A stretch of 5,011 nt of DNA from Actinomycetales bacterium (lineage in GTDB: Bacteria > Actinomycetota > Actinomycetes > Mycobacteriales > Mycobacteriaceae). The notes below the pieces were generated by a model. That model was not told where the DNA came from. It did not search any database and was given only the letters and a program-made list of their open reading frames with translations. A program made the translations under genes and the position numbers. The stretch covers positions 1-5,011 of the forward strand of contig DUOR01000027.1 of assembly GCA_012838715.1 (NCBI GenBank), read 5' to 3'. This document shows positions 1 to 5,011 of the stretch, one piece after another (the stretch's first letter is position 1; the number at the start of each line of letters is the position of its first letter).

Positions 1-830
1 ACCGGCTCGAACATGGACGGGTTGGTGCGCGACGCGTCGATGTTGGCGGACGCGGCCAGACCGATGCCGCCGGAGATGGCGCCGGCCTCGTCGGTGATGA
101 TGTCGCCGAAGAGGTTGTCGGTGACGATGACGTCGAAACGCGACGGCTGCGTGACCATGTAGATGGTGGCGGCGTCGATGTGGCTGTAGTCGACCTCGAC
201 CTCGGGGTACTCGGCGGCGACCTCGTCGACGGTGCGCTGCCACAGGCCGCCGCCGTGCACGAGCACGTTGGTCTTGTGCACGAGGGTGAGCTTCTTGCGG
301 CGGGTCATGGCCAGGTCGAACGCGTAACGCACGACGCGCTCGGCGCCGAAGCGGGTGTTCACCGACGTCTCGTTCGCGACCTCCTGGGGCGTGCCGACGC
401 GGATGGCGCCGCCATTGCCCGTGTAGGCGCCCTCGGTGCCTTCGCGCACGACGACGAAGTCGATGTCGCCCGGGTTCTTCAGCGGCGACTCGACGCCCGG
501 GTACAGCTTCGAGGGGCGCAGGTTGACGTGGTGATCGAGGGCGAAGCGCATCTTCAGCAGCAGGCCGCGCTCCAGGATTCCCGGCGGCACCTTGCGGGGG
601 TCGCCGATGGCGCCCAGCAGGATGGCGTCGTGCTCGCGCAGGCTGTCGAGGTCGGCGTCGGTGAGCAGCTCGCCGTTGCGCTCGTAACGGCGGGCGCCCA
701 GGTCGTACTCGGTGGTCTCGAAGTCGCCGATGGTGGCGCGGAGGACCTTGAGGGCCTCGGCGGTGACCTCGGTGCCGATGCCGTCACCGTCGATGACGGC
801 GATCTTCAGCGTGCCGGTGGTGTCGCTCAT
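1..830 (-). CDS. leuB: 3-isopropylmalate dehydrogenase, C-terminus cut by window edge
   Basis: This cytosolic enzyme carries out the NAD-dependent oxidation and decarboxylation of 3-isopropylmalate to 2-ketoisocaproate, the third step of leucine synthesis. The window holds 276 codons from ATG 830-828. From family knowledge, actinobacterial LeuB is about 340 residues, so roughly the last 60 are missing. Visible hallmarks are the N-terminal [10 protein letters not shown] strand and turn (10-19) and the substrate-binding arginines R95 (LLKMRFALD), R105 (NLRP) and R129 (VVVREGTEG). Also present are Y136, K186 (HKTNVL), D219 and the metal-binding D243 and D247 in [12 protein letters not shown] (238-249). 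All catalytic positions that fall inside the window are intact. The Asn and Gly pattern and the short loops fit LeuB better than isocitrate or tartrate dehydrogenase, though tartrate dehydrogenase is the nearest alternative. A purine-rich GAAGGG lies 12 bases before the start. The gene is divergent from the GTPase gene, and a likely leucine-pathway operator sits in its promoter. Confidence 0.95.
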   Translation of the reverse strand, partial: MSDTTGTLKIAVIDGDGIGTEVTAEALKVLRATIGDFETTEYDLGARRYERNGELLTDADLDSLREHDAILLGAIGDPRKVPPGILERGLLLKMRFALDHHVNLRPSKLYPGVESPLKNPGDIDFVVVREGTEGAYTGNGGAIRVGTPQEVANETSVNTRFGAERVVRYAFDLAMTRRKKLTLVHKTNVLVHGGGLWQRTVDEVAAEYPEVEVDYSHIDAATIYMVTQPSRFDVIVTDNLFGDIITDEAGAISGGIGLAASANIDASRTNPSMFEP

Positions 831-842
831 TGTCGCGGGGAT

Positions 843-848
843 CCCTTC
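843..848 (-). promoter_or_regulatory. Ribosome binding site of leuB
   Basis: On the minus strand GAAGGG lies 12 bases upstream of the ATG at 830. The spacing is longer than ideal, but no other in-frame start codon is near and the protein aligns with LeuB from its first residues, so the start is well supported. Confidence 0.5.
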
Positions 849-861
849 TCACTATATGGAC
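847..861 (-). promoter_or_regulatory. Putative LtbR/NdgR-type (IclR-family) operator of leuB
   Basis: Read on the minus strand this is GTCCATATAGTGAGA. It contains an imperfect dyad, TCCATATAGTGA, in which 8 of 12 positions match its reverse complement. It resembles, as I remember it and without verification, the CATATAGTGAGA-like motif bound by the IclR-family repressor LtbR upstream of leuB and leuCD in Corynebacterium glutamicum. It lies between the leuB start and the best -10 candidate, where a bound repressor would cover the transcription start. The alternative is that TATAGT inside it is itself the -10 box; both could hold. Confidence 0.5.
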
Positions 862-867
862 GGGATA

Positions 868-873
868 ATCCTA
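868..873 (-). promoter_or_regulatory. Candidate -10 box of leuB promoter
   Basis: TAGGAT on the minus strand fits the actinobacterial TANNNT -10 pattern and lies in a locally A+T-rich stretch (about 845-885). No convincing -35 is visible at the usual distance. TATAGT at 852-857 is an alternative -10 that would leave a leader of only about 20 bases. Confidence 0.35.
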
Positions 874-968
874 CCAAATGAGATTGTCCGGATCATGGCG
901 GCGGGGCAGGGTTCTTGGGGGTGACGGGGCTCCCGGGATGGCCGCCATGCCACGGGCCCTCCCGGTTA

Positions 969-996
969 TTGGGAATCGTTTTCGTTAACGTATGCT
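969..996 (+). promoter_or_regulatory. Promoter of the COG0523 GTPase gene, apparently leaderless
   Basis: A -35-like TTGGGA (969-974) is followed 16 bases later by TATGCT (991-996), a good TANNNT -10. The expected transcription start, 7-8 bases after the -10, falls at or next to the ATG at 1004. No Shine-Dalgarno sequence precedes that ATG. Both observations favour a leaderless transcript, which is common in actinobacteria. An earlier in-frame ATG at 992 lies inside the -10 box itself and so is unlikely to be transcribed. Confidence 0.6.
970..984 (+). promoter_or_regulatory. Putative Zur box (zinc-responsive operator)
   Basis: TGGGAATCGTTTTCG matches the mycobacterial Zur-type core TGAAAATGATTTTCA, as I remember it, at 10 of 15 positions. 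The GAA...TTC arms and the T-rich right half are preserved. It sits between the -35 and -10 elements, where a repressor would block RNA polymerase. COG0523 GTPase genes are known Zur targets in actinobacteria, so the site and the downstream gene support each other. The left arm (GGGAA for GAAAA) is divergent, so affinity may be modest. Confidence 0.6.
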
Positions 997-1003
997 GCCC
1001 GGC

Positions 1004-2176
1004 ATGACCGACACGAACCCCGCCCGCACCGCGGCCGCCGCCGGCGCCGACGACACCACCGCCAACGCCGCCGACACCGGCACCGCCACCACCACTCCCC
1101 GTCCGACGCCCGTCACCGTCCTGTCCGGTTTCCTGGGCTCCGGCAAGACGACGCTGCTCAATCACCTGCTGGCCAACAGCACGGGCCGGCGGGTCGCCGT
1201 CATCGTCAATGATTTCTCCGAGGTCAACGTCGACGCGGAGCTCATCGCCAACGGCACGCACCTCACCCGCGGCGAGGATCGCTTCGTCGAGCTGTCCAAC
1301 GGCTGCATTTGCTGCACGCTCCGCGAGGACCTGGTGGATGGCGTCGGAAAGCTCGCGCGCACCGGCAAGTACGACCACATCGTCATCGAGTCGACGGGCA
1401 TTTCGGAGCCGATGCCGGTGGCCGCAACCTTCGAGTGGGTCTTCGACGACGGCACGCGGCTGGCGGACATCGCGCCGATCGACACGATGGTCACGCTCGT
1501 CGACGCGTCGCAGTTCCTCGATCTGCTCGCCGCGGGCCGGGCGCTCGCGGACGCCGATCGGCAGGCCACCCCCGACGATGAACGCACCGTGTCCGACCTG
1601 CTGGTCGACCAGGTCGAGTTCGCGGACCTGGTCCTCGTGACCAAGACCGACCTCATCGACGAGCACGTCGCCCGCGCCACCGAGGACGCCATCCGCGCCA
1701 TGAACCCCCGCGCGCGCATGCTGCGCGTCACCGACGGCGAGGTCGGCGCGAACCTCATCCTCGACGCGGGGCTTTACGACGAAGCCACCGCCGCGACCTA
1801 CCACGGCTACGCCGAGGAACTCGTCAACCCGCACACGCCGGAGACGGAGGAGTACGGGATTTCCTCCGTCGTCTTCCGCGGTGACCGGCCCTTCGACCGG
1901 CAGCGGCTGATTGCGGCGCTGCGCGGCACCCGCGGCCTCATCCGATCCAAGGGGCACTGCTGGATCGCCGACCGCCTCGAACTGGCGCAGGTGTGGAGCC
2001 AGGCCGGCCCGAACCTGCGCATCGAACCCGCCGTGGAATGGGCGCAGACGGACATCGCGCCGTCCAACGAGGTCGTGCTCATCGGCGTGAACTTCGACGC
2101 CAGCGCCGCACTGACCGCATTCGCCGCCGCCCAGCTCACCGACGACGAAACGCGGGAGCTGCCGGCGGCGCGGTAA
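1004..2176 (+). CDS. COG0523/CobW-family GTPase, putative zinc metallochaperone
   Basis: This 390-residue cytosolic G3E-family GTPase is thought, from its family, to deliver or allocate metal, most likely zinc during zinc shortage, using GTP hydrolysis. Residues 1-35 are an Ala/Thr/Asp-rich tail with no His, probably disordered. Then come Walker A GFLGSGKTT (42-50), the family's metal-binding CxCC motif in NGCICCTLRED (C101, C103, C104), ESTGISEP (129-136) and the guanine-specificity motif TKTD (213-216). The CobW C-terminal domain spans about 285-380, starting at GISSVVFRGDRPFD and including RSKGHCW. There is no His-rich metal-binding stretch. The ATG at 1004 is preferred over 992 because 992 lies within the -10 box; using 992 would add four residues. 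A Zur-box-like site in the promoter argues for zinc repression. A true cobalamin-pathway CobW is unlikely because no cobalamin genes are adjacent. Orthology to the actinobacterial Zur-controlled COG0523 proteins (such as M. tuberculosis Rv0106) is an inference. Confidence 0.9.
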   Translation: MTDTNPARTAAAAGADDTTANAADTGTATTTPRPTPVTVLSGFLGSGKTTLLNHLLANSTGRRVAVIVNDFSEVNVDAELIANGTHLTRGEDRFVELSNGCICCTLREDLVDGVGKLARTGKYDHIVIESTGISEPMPVAATFEWVFDDGTRLADIAPIDTMVTLVDASQFLDLLAAGRALADADRQATPDDERTVSDLLVDQVEFADLVLVTKTDLIDEHVARATEDAIRAMNPRARMLRVTDGEVGANLILDAGLYDEATAATYHGYAEELVNPHTPETEEYGISSVVFRGDRPFDRQRLIAALRGTRGLIRSKGHCWIADRLELAQVWSQAGPNLRIEPAVEWAQTDIAPSNEVVLIGVNFDASAALTAFAAAQLTDDETRELPAAR

Positions 2177-2180
2177 CGGG

Positions 2181-2249
2181 GGCGGGAACCCGGCGGGAAT
2201 GGGGCGGGAGCCGGGCGGGTAACCCGGCGGTTGACCCGGCGGGAACCGC
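2181..2249. repeat. Degenerate 11-12-bp tandem repeat, six units
   Basis: Six units beginning GGCGG start at 2181, 2192, 2203, 2214, 2226 and 2238. The period is 11 bases for three steps and then 12 for two. The unit consensus is about GGCGGGAACCC; ACCCGGCGG recurs exactly at 2188, 2222 and 2234. The array fills nearly all of the 77-bp gap between the convergent GTPase and ABC genes, and contains neither a gene nor an A+T tract. Confidence 0.75.
2210..2228. terminator. Possible weak bidirectional terminator hairpin
   Basis: GCCGGG (2210-2215) can pair with CCCGGC (2223-2228) around a 7-base loop, between the stop codons of two convergent genes. No T-run follows on either strand, and the hairpin is partly a by-product of the tandem repeat. 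Position is the main support. Confidence 0.25.
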
Positions 2250-2253
2250 GACC

Positions 2254-4086
2254 CTACTCCTGCCGGCGGCGGCCCTCGGACCAGGCTCCCCACAGGCGGG
2301 CGTAGCGGCCGCCGGCGGAGACGAGCTCCGGGTGCGGGCCCTCCTCCACGATGCGGCCGTCCTCCATGACCACCACGCGGTCCGCGGCCGCCGCCTGATC
2401 CAGCCGGTGCGCCACGATCAATGCGGTGCGGCCCCGGGTGACTTCGAGGGCGGCGTCGGCAAGCGCATCGGCGCCCGACGATCCCGCCTCGGCGGTCGCC
2501 TCGTCGAGCACCACCACCGGCGGACCGGAGAGCAGGACGCGGGCCAGCGCCACCTGCTGCGCGGCCACCGGGTCCAGGCGCAGGCCGCCGTGGCCGACGA
2601 TGGTGTCCAGGCCATCCGGCAGGCGCCGCACCCACGGGGTGGCGCCGACGCGGGCGAGGGCGTCATGGATGGCGTCGTCGGACTGCGCGGCGGCGTCGGG
2701 GGCGGCGAGGGTCAGATCCTCACGGAGGGTGCCCTCGAAGACGTGGACCTCCTGGGTGACCAGGGCGACCGTGCGGCCGCGCGCGGCCTCCGCGTCGACG
2801 GTCAAATCGACGCCGCCGACGCGGACCTCACCGGAATCCGCGATGCGCAGGCCAGCCACGATGGCCGCCAGCGTCGACTTGCCGGCGCCCGAGGAACCGA
2901 CCAGCGCGACGGTGGCGCCGGCGGGGATGTCCAGATCCACCGACTCCAGGGCGTCACCGCGGCCGTAGCTGAAGCTGACGTCGCGCAGCTGAACGCCCGC
3001 CGACGGATCCGGGTCCGCGTCCCCGTGGGCCGGCCCCTTCTCCCGCAGCACGCCGACGATGCGGGTCAGCGAGGTGGCGCCGGACTGGGCTACGTCGAGG
3101 ACCATCACCATGCGGGTCAACGGCGCGAACAGGCGCATGAACAGCAGCATCGCCGCGGTGGCGCCGCCGACCGTGGTCATGCCCGCCTGCACCAGGTAGA
3201 AGCCCAGCACCAGCGTCGACGCCATGCCCAGGTACTCGGCCGCGTGCATGCGGCCCATGATCACGTTGTTCGTGATGCGCGCATCGACGCCGTGGCGGAC
3301 CGTGCGCCAGCTCCAGTCCGCGATGCCCAGGCGGCGCAGCGCCTCCAGGCGGAACGCGCGGACCGCGGGCAGGCCGTGGATGGTCGACAGCACCATCCGG
3401 GCGCGCTCGGCCATGGCGCCGCGCTCGGCGGCGTACACGGCCGGGGCGGTGCGCAGGTAGCCGCGCACCGCAATCCAGTGCACCGGCAGGACGATGAGGA
3501 ACGCGACCATGAACAGCGGGTGCACCGAACCGACGCCCGCGATGGACACCAGCACCGTGAACGCCGCGCCCGCCGCAATCGGCAGGGTCTGCGTGACCGC
3601 CGCCGACACCTGGGCCACGTCATCGGTGGCGCGGGAGACGACGTCGCCGGCGCCCGCGCGCTCCACGCGCTCGACCGGCAGGCCCAGCGCCGTGGACACC
3701 ATGTCCTCGCGCAGGTCCGCGATGGCCGTCTCCGCCAGGCGCGCGACCAGAACGAAACCCAGGCCGGACAGGATGCCCGCGCCGATGGCGGCGGCGATCA
3801 TCCGGACGGCCAGCTCCACGATGTCGCCGGTGCCGCCGTCCTGGGCGACCACGTCGACGATGCCGCCCATCAGCTTGGGCACCAGCACGCCGCACCAGGC
3901 GGCGGCGGTCAGCACCAGAACGGCGACCAGCAGCCGCAGTCCCCGGCCGCGGACCAGCACGCGCAGGTGGCGGAAGGTCTCCTTGGCGCCGGCGACCGGG
4001 AATCGGTCGGCGGTCGTCGCGGCGTCGCGGGAGTCGGCCGCGTAGGTGGGGCGCAGCGCCCCGGCGAACATTCCGGGCCTGCTCAT
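2254..4086 (-). CDS. ABC exporter half-transporter with catalytic ATPase, degenerate signature motif
   Basis: This 610-residue inner-membrane protein fuses an N-terminal membrane domain to an ATPase domain. Apparent membrane segments lie near 51-70, 92-115, 168-186, 190-208, 285-303 and 307-328. The ATPase domain (about 365-605) has A-loop Y374, Walker A GSSGAGKST (397-405), Q-loop Q445 (LVTQEVHVFEGT), Walker B VVVLDEA with D528 and catalytic E529, and H-loop H560 (VAHRLD). The signature LSGGQ is replaced by LDPVA (504-508), and the D-loop reads AEAG instead of SALD. It is therefore expected to need a partner that supplies the signature, and the gene directly upstream does so. The ATG at 4086 is chosen because GGAGGT (4093-4098) lies 6 bases before it and it overlaps the upstream stop as TGATG, implying translational coupling. 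The substrate is unknown: multidrug, lipid, siderophore or peptide export or import are all open. The gene ends convergently with the GTPase gene and is probably unrelated to it. Confidence 0.92.
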   Translation of the reverse strand: MSRPGMFAGALRPTYAADSRDAATTADRFPVAGAKETFRHLRVLVRGRGLRLLVAVLVLTAAAWCGVLVPKLMGGIVDVVAQDGGTGDIVELAVRMIAAAIGAGILSGLGFVLVARLAETAIADLREDMVSTALGLPVERVERAGAGDVVSRATDDVAQVSAAVTQTLPIAAGAAFTVLVSIAGVGSVHPLFMVAFLIVLPVHWIAVRGYLRTAPAVYAAERGAMAERARMVLSTIHGLPAVRAFRLEALRRLGIADWSWRTVRHGVDARITNNVIMGRMHAAEYLGMASTLVLGFYLVQAGMTTVGGATAAMLLFMRLFAPLTRMVMVLDVAQSGATSLTRIVGVLREKGPAHGDADPDPSAGVQLRDVSFSYGRGDALESVDLDIPAGATVALVGSSGAGKSTLAAIVAGLRIADSGEVRVGGVDLTVDAEAARGRTVALVTQEVHVFEGTLREDLTLAAPDAAAQSDDAIHDALARVGATPWVRRLPDGLDTIVGHGGLRLDPVAAQQVALARVLLSGPPVVVLDEATAEAGSSGADALADAALEVTRGRTALIVAHRLDQAAAADRVVVMEDGRIVEEGPHPELVSAGGRYARLWGAWSEGRRRQE

Positions 4087-5011
4087 CACGCCACCTCCAT
4101 CCGGGCGGCCCACGCGGGGGCCGAGGTCAAAACAACGGTCGTGCGGCCCTCGCGGTACGCGGCGACGCCCGCGGCGACGGCCTGCTCGGTCACCGAGTCC
4201 ACCGCGGTGGTCGGGTCGGCGAGCACCAGCGCCGGAGGGTCGGCCAGCAGGGCGCGGGCCAGGGCGATGCGCTGGCGCTGGCCGCCGGACAGCATGACGC
4301 CCGCGTCACCGATGCGCGTGTCCAGGCCGTCGGGAAGCACGGCGATGACGTCGGCGCAGCCCGCGGCGGCCAGGGCGGCGTCTATTTCCGGGCCGGTGGC
4401 GTCGGGGGCGACGGCGCGGAGGTTCTCCAGCACCGTGCCGTCGAAGAGGTCGGCCGAGTGCGGGGCGACGACGACGCGGTCGAGGACGTCGCCGAGTTCG
4501 GCGTCCGCCAGGTCGACGCCGCCGACGAAGAAGCGGCCGGGGGCGGGGCGCGTCGTCAGCGTCAGCGCCTCGGTCAACTCCCCCGCCTTCACCGAGTCGA
4601 CGGCCAGCACGCGGTGCGACCCCGCCGACACCGCCACGCCATCGATGGCGAGGGAGGTCGCGGAGGGCGCGTCGGAAAGCGCGCGGCCCCCCTCGTCCAC
4701 GGCGTAGGGCTCGCGCAGCAGGCCGAGCACGCGCTCGGCGGAGGCGACGGCCGTGGCCCACACGGCGGAGGCGTTCTTGCCCAGGGCGGTCATCGGGTCG
4801 ATGATGAACTGCGCCAGGCCGACGACCGTGATGAGCTCGCCGACGGTCAGGTGCCCCTGAATCGCCGCGACGCCCGAACCCGCCGCGACCAGCGTGACGA
4901 ACACGCCGCCCAGCACCTCGACCGAACCGATGAGCCGCGCCTCCGCGTCGATGGCGTGCACCGTCGAATCCAGGGCCTCCCGGGAGCGGCGGCGGTAGCG
5001 GCCCGAGGCCG
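4086..5011 (-). CDS. ABC half-transporter with degenerate ATPase lacking a P-loop, N-terminus cut by window edge
   Basis: The reading frame is open through the right edge; 307 C-terminal residues are visible (numbered from the edge). Residues 27-49 and 55-75 look like the last two membrane segments, followed by an ATPase domain (about 115-307). That domain keeps a perfect signature LSGGQRQRIALARALL (240-255) and a D-loop Asp (TTAVD, D271). It has lost the rest. There is no Walker A: GEL (143-145) runs almost directly to PGRFFVGGVDL (157-167), about 13 residues short of a normal ATPase. The Q-loop Gln is gone (VVVAPHSADLF). Walker B reads LVLADP, with Ala264 for Asp and Asp265 for Glu. The switch His is Ser296 (VLTSAP). 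The chain ends 11 residues after it, without the usual C-terminal tail. The frame is continuous, so this looks like a stable non-catalytic partner rather than a pseudogene. It probably forms a heterodimer with the half-transporter encoded immediately downstream, with which it overlaps. Confidence 0.88.
   Translation of the reverse strand, partial: ASGRYRRRSREALDSTVHAIDAEARLIGSVEVLGGVFVTLVAAGSGVAAIQGHLTVGELITVVGLAQFIIDPMTALGKNASAVWATAVASAERVLGLLREPYAVDEGGRALSDAPSATSLAIDGVAVSAGSHRVLAVDSVKAGELTEALTLTTRPAPGRFFVGGVDLADAELGDVLDRVVVAPHSADLFDGTVLENLRAVAPDATGPEIDAALAAAGCADVIAVLPDGLDTRIGDAGVMLSGGQRQRIALARALLADPPALVLADPTTAVDSVTEQAVAAGVAAYREGRTTVVLTSAPAWAARMEVA
4093..4098 (-). promoter_or_regulatory. Strong ribosome binding site deciding the 4086 start
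   Basis: GGAGGT on the minus strand lies within the end of the upstream ABC gene, 6 bases before the ATG at 4086. It selects this start over the in-frame ATG at 4113, and with the TGATG overlap it indicates coupled translation of the two ABC subunits. Confidence 0.8.

Noticed and set aside
180..881. Plus-strand open frame opposite leuB
   Set aside because: Its complement encodes all the LeuB catalytic motifs in the expected order; the plus frame has only Ala/Val/Gly-rich low-complexity sequence.
926..959. G+C-rich inverted repeats (GGGC...GCCC, ATGGC-C-GCCAT) as a terminator or small RNA
   Set aside because: The arms are short and interrupted, there is no T-run, and the region lies between divergent promoters where a terminator is not expected. 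Chance pairing in G+C-rich DNA explains it.
992..994. Earlier ATG start for the GTPase gene
   Set aside because: It lies inside the TATGCT -10 box, so it would not be within the transcript. The ATG at 1004 is at the predicted transcription start.
893..2635. Long minus-strand open frame opposite the GTPase gene
   Set aside because: Low-complexity Gly/Arg/Ala protein with no recognisable domain; it runs antisense across the GTPase gene, the repeat and the end of the ABC gene. Shadow of G+C-rich coding.
4111..4113. Upstream ATG start for the 610-residue ABC protein
   Set aside because: It lies deep inside the upstream gene with no good ribosome site, while the ATG at 4086 has GGAGGT at 6-base spacing and the TGATG overlap.
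1993..4707. Very long plus-strand open frame (about 900 codons) opposite the ABC genes
   Set aside because: It is rich in Arg, His, Gln, Gly and Ala without domain motifs, overlaps the tail of the GTPase gene and lies antisense to two genes with clear ABC motifs. This is the usual effect of high G+C third positions.
4086..5011. Upstream ABC gene as a decaying pseudogene
   Set aside because: The frame is uninterrupted, LSGGQ and the D-loop Asp are perfect, the next gene is translationally coupled, and the losses mirror those of the partner. This fits selection for a non-catalytic subunit better than decay.
1..5011. Novel defence or mobile system
   Set aside because: No integrase, transposase, toxin, nuclease, repeat-spacer array or base-composition break is visible; the genes are housekeeping, metal homeostasis and transport.

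Overview
The window reads as chromosomal DNA of a high-G+C Gram-positive bacterium, most likely an actinomycete of the Corynebacterium/Mycobacteriales group. The grounds are the very strong G/C bias at third codon positions, an actinobacterial-type LeuB, a Zur-box-like element in front of a COG0523 GTPase gene with a promoter that looks leaderless, and ABC half-transporters of a type I associate with actinobacteria. The genus is an inference. I see no RNA genes, CRISPR arrays, insertion sequences or prophage genes.

Layout, left to right. (1) 1-830, minus strand: the first 276 codons of leuB (3-isopropylmalate dehydrogenase, leucine biosynthesis); the C-terminus lies beyond the left edge. (2) 831-1003: a divergent control region, more A+T-rich than its surroundings at both ends. 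The leuB side carries a dyad resembling the LtbR/NdgR (IclR-family) leucine-gene operator. The other side carries a Zur-box-like sequence between the -35 and -10 of the next gene. (3) 1004-2176, plus strand: a complete COG0523/CobW-family GTPase (putative zinc metallochaperone), probably translated from a leaderless mRNA. (4) 2177-2253: a 77-bp gap between convergent genes, filled almost entirely by six degenerate 11-12-bp tandem units. (5) 2254-4086, minus strand: a complete 610-residue ABC exporter half-transporter (membrane domain plus ATPase). (6) 4086-5011, minus strand: the C-terminal 307 residues of a second ABC half-transporter, lying upstream of the first in the same operon and overlapping it in a TGATG stop/start.

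The most striking content is the ABC pair. The two ATPase domains have decayed in a complementary way. The downstream protein keeps the A-loop, Walker A, Q-loop, Walker B with its catalytic Glu, and the switch His, but has lost the LSGGQ signature and D-loop. The upstream protein has lost every one of those ATP-binding and catalytic elements, with the P-loop physically absent, but keeps a perfect LSGGQ and a D-loop Asp. In a head-to-tail heterodimer this leaves exactly one complete ATP site and one with almost nothing left. The substrate cannot be told from the sequence.

The three transcription units look functionally separate: leucine synthesis, zinc homeostasis and export. They share only a divergent promoter region (leuB/GTPase gene) and a convergent 3' junction (GTPase gene/ABC operon).
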